DNA of 11,751 nt from contig CAZXVW010000137.1 in NCBI GenBank assembly GCA_964644025.1, forward strand, positions 1 through 11,751. Direction: 5' to 3'. The stretch comes from CAZXVW01 sp964644025. GTDB taxonomy: Bacteria > Acidobacteriota > Terriglobia > Bryobacterales > Bryobacteraceae. The notes beneath the pieces are model-generated. The model ran no database searches, was not told where the DNA came from, and was given only the letters and a program-made list of their open reading frames with translations. The position numbers and the translations under genes are program-made. How positions within the stretch are numbered: the first letter of the stretch is position 1; each line of letters starts with the position of its first letter. Of the stretch, positions 1-7,324 are shown one piece after another.

Positions 1-33
1 AGGGCGCGGACGCAGGTTCGCGGGCCCTTTCAT
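1..33 (-). CDS. Possible start of a further downstream gene (partial, runs off window)
   Basis: On the minus strand an ATG lies at 33-31, 20 bases after the TGA of the glycoside-hydrolase-like gene, and reads MKGPANLRPRP to the window edge. The close spacing and shared strand would make it the third gene of the TPR/hydrolase operon. Only eleven codons are visible and the upstream bases give no clear ribosome site, so this is a weak call. In exopolysaccharide loci of this shape the next gene is often a glycosyltransferase or deacetylase, but nothing here shows that. Confidence 0.25.
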   Translation of the reverse strand, partial: MKGPANLRPRP

Positions 34-52
34 CCGCCGCGGCCGGCGGCTG

Positions 53-2173
53 TCATCGGGGCGAAGCAGCGGTGTTCCCAGGGCGGAGCTGCCGGCTGGT
101 GTCCGCTGCCGGCTCCGCAATAGAACTCAGAGCCGGGCCGCTGTCGGTGTCAATTGACACCAGGTGTTGGCCGCGCGGCAGCGTCAGGAGGAAGCCGCCG
201 CCGGTCTTGAGAGCGGAAATGCTTTCCGGGGCCCCGTCCACGATGAGGCGGGCTGGCGGCCGGTCAATGAGGGCAAATGCCCGGGAAGAGGCGCGGTAGG
301 CGAACTCGATCCCGTGAGGACGGCATAGGGCGGTATCGATATCACCGTTGAAGTCCAGCAACCGGAGTGGCGGCGGCTCGGCGCCGTGCTCCAGCGCGTG
401 TGCCCCGGCGGGCAGCCACACGAGTTCGGGAGAGGTCACCGGCCACGGACGGCCGTCCACCCTGGCTGGTCCCTGCCACGGGACCCCCACGCCATGAGCG
501 GATTCGATCACCAGTTTCGGCCCGACCCATTCGACGCGCCGGACCGCCGCGGCGGCCGAGGGCAGCAGTCCCAGGTCGGGGGGTACCAGGGAATGCTCGG
601 CGTACAGGGTCACTCGCGGGAAGGCCAGCGAGGCCAGGTGAACCAGGCGCAGGAGCTCGGTTCCGGTCTGTTGCCGGGTCGGATAGACGTCCTGGTAGCG
701 TTCGACGATGTTGATGTCGATGGCCAGGCGCTCCGCACGCCGCGTAAGCGGCTGGTAACGTTTGGCGATTTCCGGGTACCGTTCCGGCCCCCGATCCCAG
801 ACGGTGGCGGGGTCTTCAATCAGGAAAGTAAAGTCGTGGCGGTCGAGCAGGGGGAGCAAGCGCGCGGCGTCAGCGCCGATGAGGTTTTTCATCCGGGAGT
901 CGAACCGGTCGTCGACATGGGTCACCACCAGCGCCAGGTGCGGTTTGCGGCGGCGTGCGCGTTCGATCTCTCCGATCCAGTGTTCCTGCAAGCGGCGGGC
1001 GAGATCGGCCCGGTAGTCGAGGAAGCGTTGCAGGCCGCCAGGGTGTCTGGCTTGCCCGCCGGGCTGAAACAGCTCCAGGGGATCGAAGCCACCGAGCCGG
1101 CGAAACTCGGCGCGGACATCGTCGTTCATGGGCGTAAACCGGGCCGGGTTGCCGACGCCTTCCAGGGACTCGAAGTACAGTTCGGCCAGGTTCACCCCAT
1201 CCCAGTCAAAGCGGCTGATCAGCCGCTGGATGCCGGTGGCCACCGCGGCGGCGCAGTCCGGATTGGCGAGGTTCATGAGCTTCCGCCAGTCCAGATGGGC
1301 ATCTTGGCCGACGGCGGTCTTCTCCCGCCATTCCGGGTGATCGTTCCAGAACTTCTCGCTCACGTGCGGCAGTTCCAGCCATGCGTAGACCTGGATGGCG
1401 TGGCGGTGGCACTGGTCGATCAAACTGCGCAGGCGGGCGTCGCGTTGGGGGTCCGGTTCGAAGTAGTGCCAGGCGGCGACGTGAAGCGCGGCGATGCCGG
1501 CGCGCCGCCAGCGCCGGGCGAAGTACTCCAGGTCGACGCGGCTGCGGTAGGACGGGTCCAGGAAAGCCCACAGCCGCCGCGAGCGGAACGGTGGGGTGAA
1601 GCCGAGATCGCAGAGGGCCTGGAGCAGGTAGGGAAACCGCTCGTGGCCCTGCTTGCCAGGGCTGGCGGCCACCCACAGAACGGCGCCCGCCCCGAGCCGG
1701 AAACCGGCGACGAGCGGGGCGGAGCTCCACCGCTCCCGCGCAAATACCGTGGCCTGGGCAGGGACCTGAAAGACGGGCAGTTCGAGCCGGCGCTTCCAGA
1801 TGATCTCCAGCTCCGGCCGGCGGTGATCCAGGACGTTCTGGACGCCAACCCGCTTCTGGCCGGCCCGAAAGCCGAAAGCGGCGGCAATCTCCGAATCCCC
1901 TTCCAGGATGAGGAAGGCGCCCTGCCGCACCCTTTTCCGCCATTGGGGCGCCAGCGACGCCGGTCCGGAACGAAGCACGAAAACGCTGCCGCCGGCGCCG
2001 GTTCCGGAAACCAGTCCGGCGGCGGACAGGATCGCCGGCCAGGAACCGGGATCGTCGCCGGCCACGTGGTAGAAGAAGGCCGGGGTGTGAGCCGGCCGGG
2101 CTTCGATGGCCCCGGCGTCCGCCGGCCGCAGCAACAGCGCCAGCAAGAGACAGCAACTACCGTGTAAACGCAT
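53..2173 (-). CDS. Secreted TIM-barrel glycoside-hydrolase-like protein (GHL10/PgaB-C-type), probable exopolysaccharide processing
   Basis: About 706 residues. The start chosen is the ATG at 2173, preceded by GCGGGG at a fair distance; a GTG at 2188 has no ribosome site. Residues 1-20 form a signal peptide (hydrophobic run, then ADAGA). Residues ~30-195 look like a small alpha/beta domain of GATase or ThuA style. Residues ~200-530 resemble GHL-type (beta/alpha)8 barrels: IQVYAWLELPHVS, then HPEW, then FDWDGVNLAELYFE, where the acidic residues after DWDG are the likely catalytic candidates. Residues ~550-680 hold two beta-rich repeats, each with PAR, VDG and an LPxGxHxL motif. The gene start overlaps the stop of the upstream TPR/barrel gene by 17 bases, implying translational coupling. 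By analogy with PgaB and PelA it would cut or modify a polysaccharide in the periplasm before export. The substrate is unknown and the family assignment is by motif resemblance only. Confidence 0.68.
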   Translation of the reverse strand: MRLHGSCCLLLALLLRPADAGAIEARPAHTPAFFYHVAGDDPGSWPAILSAAGLVSGTGAGGSVFVLRSGPASLAPQWRKRVRQGAFLILEGDSEIAAAFGFRAGQKRVGVQNVLDHRRPELEIIWKRRLELPVFQVPAQATVFARERWSSAPLVAGFRLGAGAVLWVAASPGKQGHERFPYLLQALCDLGFTPPFRSRRLWAFLDPSYRSRVDLEYFARRWRRAGIAALHVAAWHYFEPDPQRDARLRSLIDQCHRHAIQVYAWLELPHVSEKFWNDHPEWREKTAVGQDAHLDWRKLMNLANPDCAAAVATGIQRLISRFDWDGVNLAELYFESLEGVGNPARFTPMNDDVRAEFRRLGGFDPLELFQPGGQARHPGGLQRFLDYRADLARRLQEHWIGEIERARRRKPHLALVVTHVDDRFDSRMKNLIGADAARLLPLLDRHDFTFLIEDPATVWDRGPERYPEIAKRYQPLTRRAERLAIDINIVERYQDVYPTRQQTGTELLRLVHLASLAFPRVTLYAEHSLVPPDLGLLPSAAAAVRRVEWVGPKLVIESAHGVGVPWQGPARVDGRPWPVTSPELVWLPAGAHALEHGAEPPPLRLLDFNGDIDTALCRPHGIEFAYRASSRAFALIDRPPARLIVDGAPESISALKTGGGFLLTLPRGQHLVSIDTDSGPALSSIAEPAADTSRQLRPGNTAASPR

Positions 2174-4193
2174 ACCAGAACCCCGCACGGATGTCGTAGT
2201 AGGAGCGGCCCCAGGGGGCGCCCTCGAGCAGGTACCTGCCGCGCAGCAGGTCGATCGAGAAAACGAGCGATTTCGGCATCGACTTCCAGCGAAACCGCAG
2301 CCCGGGGCCGGTCTCGACGAAATTGGCCCAGGCCTGGCGCCTGGTGTCGGCGGTCAGGTTCGCGTTCCAGTAAAACTGAGTTTGCAGGCCGCCGGCCGGT
2401 TTCAGGGCCGGAGGGGTGTAGCCGAACCGGTTCTGGGTGTAGAAAAGAAACGTATTGTTGAACCGGCTCATGAAGATGCCGTCTTCGTATGTCTCGAAAA
2501 ACGGGCCGGAGGCTTCGCCGCCCAGCAGGTTTCCGAATCCGCGGGCGAAGGAGACGCCGCCGCGATAATCCGGAGCCATCCTTCCGGAACGATCATTGCG
2601 GTCCAGGTAGCTGATATCGGAGCCGGTCTCCACCCACGCCGAAAGCCCTTTCCAGGAGCGGGTTCTGAGGCCGACGCCCACGACGAACGAACTCTCGGAC
2701 AGATACTGCGGGGCAACGGAGCCGACCCGCCGCCGCGTATCGCCGGTGAAACGGACGGAAACATAGGGACGAACCGGGAGCCGGCCCAGGCGCACCTCGG
2801 TCTTGAGCTGCGCGTAGGCGAACAGATCGCGCCAGCGGGAGGAATAAAACGGCATCATCCAGAAGGTAGTGCGGAAGCGGGCGAAGGCGGGCCGGAGGTT
2901 CCGGTAGCTGCGATCGGCCTCGGCGGCGATTTTCGGATCCGGGCTACGGCGGGCCAGGTCAAACCACCGCACGGCTTCCTGGTCCCGCTTCAGGATATTC
3001 TGTGTCTTGCCAAGCTTGAGCATCACCGAGAAATCCACCGGATCGGCGTCGTGGGCGATGGTGAGATATTTCATTGCGTCCTTGAGGTAGCCGGCCTGGA
3101 GGCTGCGGTCGGCGAGGACCTTGGCTTCGACGGCTACCTTGTGGCGCGGGGTCTGCCGGCTGCGTTTCAAGGTGCGAGGGAGGCCGAGCGCCTCGCGGAC
3201 GCGGTCGGCCAGCTCTTCCTCACCCGAGTTGAGCACGCGCTGCAGCAGCGGCATGGCGGCATCGTACTGCTTGCGGCGGAGACGCAGGAAACCGAGCTGG
3301 GCGCAGGAGAGGTAGTCGTTCGGCGCCCTGGTAACGATGATTTGAAATTGCTCCTCGGCGGCGGCCTCCCGCCCCATCTTCAGCAGCAGGTACGCAAGCT
3401 CCCGGCGCAAGGGAATGTTCGCGGGATCGAGTTCGAGCGCCTGCTGGAATTCGTAGACGTACGGATACCGGCTGGGCAGCAGCGAACGCGCCCTCTCGGC
3501 GGCGCGGGGCTCGGCACCCCGGGAAGCCGCCAGCAGCGCGGCCATCGCCTGCTCCTTGCGGCCCAGCTCGGACCAGAGGCGGCCGAGGTCGACGAGTAAG
3601 GAGCGCTGCTCGGGCCGGAGCCGCCAGGCGGCCAGGTACTCCGCGGCCGCCAGCTCGCGCTCATCGCGCTGGTCAGCGAGGCGCGCCAGTTCCTGGTGGG
3701 CGCTGAAGTTGTCCGGGTCCGCGGCCACCACTTTCTTCCACCGGGCGATGCCCTCGGCCAGGGGCTGATCGATGTTGCGGAAGGCTTTCTCGGCGGTGGC
3801 GCGGGAGGCCGCGTCGCCGCTTTTCCGGATCCGGTCGAAGATGCGGCGGGCGAGGGCGGGCCGGCCGGTCTCATAGCAAAGGAAAGCGTACTCCAGGGCG
3901 ACATGGGTGTCGCCGGGGTCCAGCTTGACGGCCTGGCCGAACTGCTCGCGCGCCTGCTCATTCTCCCCTACCTTCAGGAGCGTATAGGCGAGGTCCTTGC
4001 GAATCGCGGCCCTGTCGGGGGCCACGGCGATGGCCTGGCGGAAACCGGCGATGGCTGCGTCGTAGTCGCGGTTGCGCAGCGCTTGGTAAGCTTTCGCGAG
4101 GAACGGATACGCCGGATCCCGGTTCGGGCCCGGCGGTTGCGCGTGCAACAGCGTGCACGCCAATACCAGGGTAAGAATGGATCTTATCACCAT
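2157..4193 (-). CDS. TPR protein with C-terminal outer-membrane beta-barrel (NfrA/PgaA/PelB-like exopolysaccharide exporter)
   Basis: 678 residues. A signal peptide ends near HAQ (residues 1-19). Residues ~28-125 contain clear TPR units (Y..L....Y..A...F..A....P), with further TPR-like helices at ~145-325 and ~355-435. From ~440 to the C-terminus the sequence becomes alternating polar/aromatic beta strands with Tyr, Trp and Phe and many charged turns. It ends in GFWYAFTR, a typical barrel finish with a penultimate-strand aromatic pattern. This is the architecture of PgaA, PelB, BcsC and of NfrA with its C-terminal domain: periplasmic TPR scaffold, then an outer-membrane channel. The barrel portion (~240 residues) is on the small side for PgaA or BcsC. 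The start ATG at 4193 has GAGGGG five bases upstream. The next gene overlaps the stop and encodes a secreted hydrolase-like protein, supporting a polysaccharide role. The exact subfamily (NfrA versus PgaA) is inference. Confidence 0.75.
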   Translation of the reverse strand: MVIRSILTLVLACTLLHAQPPGPNRDPAYPFLAKAYQALRNRDYDAAIAGFRQAIAVAPDRAAIRKDLAYTLLKVGENEQAREQFGQAVKLDPGDTHVALEYAFLCYETGRPALARRIFDRIRKSGDAASRATAEKAFRNIDQPLAEGIARWKKVVAADPDNFSAHQELARLADQRDERELAAAEYLAAWRLRPEQRSLLVDLGRLWSELGRKEQAMAALLAASRGAEPRAAERARSLLPSRYPYVYEFQQALELDPANIPLRRELAYLLLKMGREAAAEEQFQIIVTRAPNDYLSCAQLGFLRLRRKQYDAAMPLLQRVLNSGEEELADRVREALGLPRTLKRSRQTPRHKVAVEAKVLADRSLQAGYLKDAMKYLTIAHDADPVDFSVMLKLGKTQNILKRDQEAVRWFDLARRSPDPKIAAEADRSYRNLRPAFARFRTTFWMMPFYSSRWRDLFAYAQLKTEVRLGRLPVRPYVSVRFTGDTRRRVGSVAPQYLSESSFVVGVGLRTRSWKGLSAWVETGSDISYLDRNDRSGRMAPDYRGGVSFARGFGNLLGGEASGPFFETYEDGIFMSRFNNTFLFYTQNRFGYTPPALKPAGGLQTQFYWNANLTADTRRQAWANFVETGPGLRFRWKSMPKSLVFSIDLLRGRYLLEGAPWGRSYYDIRAGFWYAFTR

Positions 4194-4195
4194 GT

Positions 4196-4210
4196 AGCCC
4201 CTCGGGGGCT
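4196..4210 (-). promoter_or_regulatory. Hairpin enclosing the ribosome binding site of the TPR/barrel gene
   Basis: On the minus strand, directly before the ATG at 4193, a perfect 6-bp stem AGCCCC/GGGGCT with a three-base CGA loop contains the GAGGGG ribosome binding site. The stem ends two bases before the start codon. If it forms in the mRNA it would hide the ribosome site and lower or condition translation of the exporter and, through coupling, of the hydrolase gene. The pairing is seen directly; the regulatory role is inference, and short GC stems also occur by chance in DNA this rich in G and C. Confidence 0.35.
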
Positions 4211-4347
4211 GTAGTAATAGTGCCCCGCGTGGCGGAAGAGTTGCACGCGAATCGAGGGCGCAACCGGCGGGCCGGGACGCGGTGTGTTCCAGGCACCCGG
4301 CTGGTTGATCGCGTCAGACCAGGCGCCCGTGGCAGTATTGAGGTGTT

Positions 4348-5517
4348 ATGCGATCATTCCGGGGCGTCGATTACATGCACATTGATTCGCTGTTCAGCGA
4401 GGAAGAACTCCTGGTCCGGCAGACCGCGCGGGAGTTCGTGGAAGACAACGTGAAGCCGGTGATTCGGGACTGTTACAACGAGGCCAGATTTCCGGGTGAG
4501 CTGATCCGCCGGATGGGGGATCTCGGCTTTTTCGGTGCCAACCTGGAGGGGTACGGCTGCGCGGGGATGAGCAACGTTGAATACGGCCTGATCAACCAGG
4601 AACTGGAGCGCGGCGATTCCGGCATCCGAAGTTTCAACTCGGTGCAGAGCGCGCTGGTAATGTTTCCGATCCACACTTACGGCTCGGAGGAACAGAAGCG
4701 GAAATGGCTGCCGCGGCTGGCGGCCGGTGAGGCGGTGGGGTGTTTCGGCTTGACCGAGCCGGATTTCGGATCCAACCCGGGCGGGATGCGGGCCACCGCT
4801 CGCCGGGAAGCCGGGCAGTGGGTGATCAACGGGGAGAAGACGTGGATCACCAACGGCTCGATCGCTGACGTGGCGGTGGTATGGGCGCGCGCCGAGGGCA
4901 GGGTTTGCGGGTTCCTGGTTGAGAAGGGGACCAAGGGCTACACAACGTCGGACATTCACGGAAAACTGTCGATGCGGGCCTCGGTGACGTCAAGTTTGTC
5001 GCTAGCAGACTGCCGGATTCCCGCCGAAAACGCCCTGCCGGGAGCGGTGGGCCTCAAAACGGCCCTCAGTTGCCTGACGCAGGCGCGTTACAGCATTGGC
5101 TGGGGCGCCATCGGGGCGGCGATGGAATGCTACGAAACGGCCCGGCAGTACGCCCAACTCCGCAAGCAGTTCGACGACAAACCCATTGCCTCGCACCAGC
5201 TTGTCCAGGAAAAGCTGGTCTGGATGATCACGGAAATCACCAAGGCGCAGCTCCTGGCGCTCCAGGTAGGCCGGATCAAGGACAAGGGAAAAGCCGAGTC
5301 GGCGCACATTTCGATGCTGAAGCGAAACAATGTGGCCGTGGCGCTCGAATGCGCGCGAGTTAGCCGTGACCTGCTCGGGGCCAACGGCATCATGGACGAG
5401 TACCCGATCATGCGCCACATGGCCAACCTGGAGACGGTGAAGACCTACGAAGGCACCGACCACATTCACACGCTGATCATCGGGGAAAAGGTGACCGGCA
5501 TTCCGGCTTACCGCTAG
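4348..5517 (+). CDS. gcdH: Glutaryl-CoA dehydrogenase (acyl-CoA dehydrogenase family)
   Basis: 389 residues, normal family length. It oxidises and decarboxylates glutaryl-CoA to crotonyl-CoA, using FAD and passing electrons to electron-transfer flavoprotein, in lysine, tryptophan and aromatic-acid breakdown. The helical N-terminal domain starts SEEELLVRQTAREFVE. Residues ~98-140 carry the SVQSALVM and GCFGLTEPDFGS flavin/substrate segments, with WITNGSIADVAVVWAR at ~166-181. The glutaryl-CoA signature is strong: GIRS at 92-95 supplies the substrate-carboxylate Arg, E87 lies just before it, and the TYEGT motif at 366-370 supplies the catalytic base Glu with its adjacent Tyr, as in decarboxylating members. 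The fragment LLGANGI and the closing ITGI-like VTGIPAYR also fit. The first ATG (4348) is preceded by GAGGTG and its SFRGVDY lead matches family style; the later ATG at 4375 has no ribosome site. It stands alone, divergent from the TPR gene. No ETF genes are nearby. Confidence 0.92.
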   Translation: MRSFRGVDYMHIDSLFSEEELLVRQTAREFVEDNVKPVIRDCYNEARFPGELIRRMGDLGFFGANLEGYGCAGMSNVEYGLINQELERGDSGIRSFNSVQSALVMFPIHTYGSEEQKRKWLPRLAAGEAVGCFGLTEPDFGSNPGGMRATARREAGQWVINGEKTWITNGSIADVAVVWARAEGRVCGFLVEKGTKGYTTSDIHGKLSMRASVTSSLSLADCRIPAENALPGAVGLKTALSCLTQARYSIGWGAIGAAMECYETARQYAQLRKQFDDKPIASHQLVQEKLVWMITEITKAQLLALQVGRIKDKGKAESAHISMLKRNNVAVALECARVSRDLLGANGIMDEYPIMRHMANLETVKTYEGTDHIHTLIIGEKVTGIPAYR

Positions 5518-5521
5518 CGCC

Positions 5522-5537
5522 GCGGCAAGCAAGCCGC
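5522..5537. terminator. Possible small bidirectional terminator stem between convergent genes
   Basis: The 29-base gap between the convergent gcdH and HDOD genes holds GCGGC-AAGCAA-GCCGC, a perfect 5-bp stem with a 6-base loop. There is no T-run on either side, so it is at best a weak intrinsic terminator. Its placement in a tail-to-tail gap is the main argument. Confidence 0.3.
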
Positions 5538-5546
5538 AACCCGGGA

Positions 5547-6431
5547 TCAGAAGAAGGTGCGCATCGGCTCGAACTCCCGGTCGAATTCCGCCATGAGCTG
5601 TTCGGAGTCCGGTTCCAGCCCTATCTCCTGAAGGGTTTCTTCCGGCGTGCCCGCGGGCGTCTGCTCGCCACTGAGGATAGTGATGCCCTTCAGGTTGATC
5701 AGTTGATTGGCGAGTTTCAACAGCCGGCTGAGAGTGAGCTCTTCTCCACTGGACCGTTCCGATTTCTCCTGGTAGCGGACCGCCTTGCGGATCGGCTCGG
5801 GAAGATTCCATTCCGAGAGCGCGGCGGCGGAAAGCTCGGCGTGTCCCAGACCGATGATTTCCTCCTCCGCCTCGGTGAGGGAGTGGCCGCCCGCCAGGTA
5901 GCATTGCCGGATTTCTTCGAATTCTTCCGGCAGGGAGACGGCAATCAGGAGTAGTCCGATATCGTGCAGCAGGCCGGCCACGAAAGCCCCTTCCGGGTAA
6001 TTCACCGGGATCTTCTGCGCCAGCAGGTCAGCGAGCACGGCCACGGCCACCGAATGCAGGTTGAATTGCACCGGCGACCAGGACTTCGGGGTGCGGACCT
6101 GGTTCCAGAGGCGGGAGACACTCAACGTCATGGCGGTGTTGCGCAACTTGGCCAGCCCCATCAAAGAGACGGCGTGCCGCACCGAGTTGATGGTGCCGCG
6201 GCGACCGTAAAGAGCTGAGTTCACCAGCCGCAACACGTTGCCTGCCAGTACCGTGTCTTTTTCGATCAGCTCGGCGATCTGGGCGAAAGAGACATCCTCG
6301 GAGGCCAGGTCGGCGAGCAGCTTATTCAGAATCGGCGAAAAAGGGGGAAGTGCGCTTAGACTCCGCAGGGCCCTGTCGCGGTAGTTCACCGGACTGGAGA
6401 TCAGACCACTCACAACCACTTCTATCGGCAT
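5547..6431 (-). CDS. HDOD-domain signalling protein
   Basis: 294 residues, essentially one HDOD domain (~20-225) plus a short acidic tail. HDOD proteins are HD-like output modules found in signalling; most lack phosphodiesterase activity and act through binding. The family's opening LPPFSPILNKLLADL and the helix DTVLAGNVLRLVNSALYG are visible, followed by SVRHAVSLMGLAKLRN. A partial metal site is kept: H126, and H156-D157 in GLLHDIG. GHAEL follows at ~196-200, but the paired-histidine position late in true HD domains reads RYQEKS, so catalysis is unlikely. There is no GGDEF, receiver or kinase domain attached. The ATG at 6431 has no purine-rich ribosome site, and a weak promoter places the transcript start only a few bases upstream, so the mRNA may be nearly leaderless. 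The gene is divergent from the ABC exporter and convergent with gcdH. Confidence 0.85.
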   Translation of the reverse strand: MPIEVVVSGLISSPVNYRDRALRSLSALPPFSPILNKLLADLASEDVSFAQIAELIEKDTVLAGNVLRLVNSALYGRRGTINSVRHAVSLMGLAKLRNTAMTLSVSRLWNQVRTPKSWSPVQFNLHSVAVAVLADLLAQKIPVNYPEGAFVAGLLHDIGLLLIAVSLPEEFEEIRQCYLAGGHSLTEAEEEIIGLGHAELSAAALSEWNLPEPIRKAVRYQEKSERSSGEELTLSRLLKLANQLINLKGITILSGEQTPAGTPEETLQEIGLEPDSEQLMAEFDREFEPMRTFF

Positions 6432-6445
6432 GGGAAGAGAGAATT

Positions 6446-6474
6446 TTCATACCCCGCCGCCAAAACGTTGTCTC
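6446..6474 (-). promoter_or_regulatory. Weak candidate promoter of the HDOD gene
   Basis: Minus strand: -35-like GAGACA (6474-6469), 17-base spacer, -10-like TATGAA (6451-6446). Each hexamer matches four of six sigma-70 consensus positions. Transcription would begin near 6439, about eight bases before the HDOD start codon, which fits the lack of a ribosome site there. The match is weak and could be chance. Confidence 0.22.
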
Positions 6475-6562
6475 CGCGAACCGCCGGCTCCCGCGCCAGG
6501 GACCGGGGAAGGGGCGCCCCCACCTCAGCCGCGATCCGTTTCACTGTAGGATAAAGGAAACG

Positions 6563-7321
6563 ATGGTGGAAGCCCCGGCGGCGATCGAGGTACGTGATCT
6601 TCGGAAAGTCTATGGTTACAAGGCCGCGGTAGACGGGCTCAGTTTGACGGTCCCGGCCGGCAGTTTTTTCGGGTTCCTGGGGCCGAATGGCGCTGGTAAG
6701 ACCACGACGATCCGGATGCTGACCGGACTGGCGCCGCCGACTTCCGGTTCAATTCGCCTGCTGGGTCTTTCGATGCCGGAGCAAGCCATGGCAATCAAGC
6801 GGCAAATCGGGCTGGTTCCGGACGAGAGCCTTCTGTTCGATCACCTCACTGGACCGGAGTTCCTGGAATTTGTAGGGCGGATGTACGGCCTCGATCGAGC
6901 CGTAGCTCGCGAACGGGCGCGGGAACTGGTTTCACTGTTCGAGCTCGAGGCGAGCTGGAACCAGTTGATCGCCGACTATTCGCGAGGGATGCGGAAGCGC
7001 GTGGCGATGGGAGCGGCACTCATCCACCGGCCGCGCCTGTTCCTGATGGATGAACCTTTCGAGGGGGTCGATGCGGTGGGCGCGCGCCTGATGAAGGAGA
7101 TTCTCATCGACCAGGTGCAGCAGGGCGCAACCGTTTTTCTCACTTCCCACGTCCTGGAGGTAGTGGAGCGTCTCTGTGACCGGGTGGCCATCATTCACGA
7201 GGGAAAGCTGGTGATGGAGACCGACATGGCCAGATTCCGCGACGGCGGGGAGAGCCTGGAGGATGTTTTCGTTCGCGTCGTGGGAGTCGAATCCTCCGGC
7301 GGGCACCTGGACTGGCTGTAA
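6563..7321 (+). CDS. ABC exporter ATP-binding protein (ABC-2 type, CcmA/DrrA-like)
   Basis: 252 residues, a single nucleotide-binding domain at the inner face of the cytoplasmic membrane. Motifs in order: Walker A GPNGAGKT at 40-47; a Q-loop region reading LVPDES near 84-89, where the usual Gln is replaced by Asp; signature YSRGMRKRV at 139-147; Walker B LFLMDEP at 159-165; D-loop EGVD; and switch histidine H196 in TSH. The C-terminal SLEDVFVRVVG is typical of the exporter subclass (LE.VF). The ATG at 6563 was chosen because AAAGGA sits just upstream; the frame is open further back, but there is no better start. The stop TAA is followed at once by the permease start, so the two genes form one operon and very likely one transporter. 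The substrate cannot be read from sequence. Confidence 0.92.
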   Translation: MVEAPAAIEVRDLRKVYGYKAAVDGLSLTVPAGSFFGFLGPNGAGKTTTIRMLTGLAPPTSGSIRLLGLSMPEQAMAIKRQIGLVPDESLLFDHLTGPEFLEFVGRMYGLDRAVARERARELVSLFELEASWNQLIADYSRGMRKRVAMGAALIHRPRLFLMDEPFEGVDAVGARLMKEILIDQVQQGATVFLTSHVLEVVERLCDRVAIIHEGKLVMETDMARFRDGGESLEDVFVRVVGVESSGGHLDWL

Positions 7322-7324
7322 GTG

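Noticed and set aside
386..2167. Long open frame on the plus strand (about 590 codons) opposite the hydrolase gene
   Set aside because: It mirrors the GC-rich codon pattern of the real gene, has no recognisable motifs, and the opposite strand carries a signal peptide, a barrel and a coupled start.
2106..3599. Long open frame on the plus strand opposite the TPR/barrel gene
   Set aside because: No family resemblance; the TPR periodicity and barrel strands are on the minus strand. Antisense openness is expected at this GC content.
4211..4242. Promoter for the TPR/barrel gene with -10-like TATTAC (minus strand, 4219-4214)
   Set aside because: No acceptable -35 hexamer at 16-18 bases, and transcription would start inside the leader hairpin.
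5002..5904. Minus-strand frame of 300 codons spanning the end of gcdH and part of the HDOD gene
   Set aside because: It overlaps two well-supported genes in other frames and shows only low-complexity Arg/Gly/His-rich sequence.
6511..6520. Perfect palindrome GGGGCGCCCC between the HDOD and exporter genes
   Set aside because: Ten bases made only of G and C in a GC-rich gap; too likely by chance and not placed against any promoter element.
6350..6562. N-terminal extension of the exporter ATPase back into the HDOD gene
   Set aside because: The extension is without ABC resemblance; the ATG at 6563 has a good ribosome site and the usual family N-terminus follows it.
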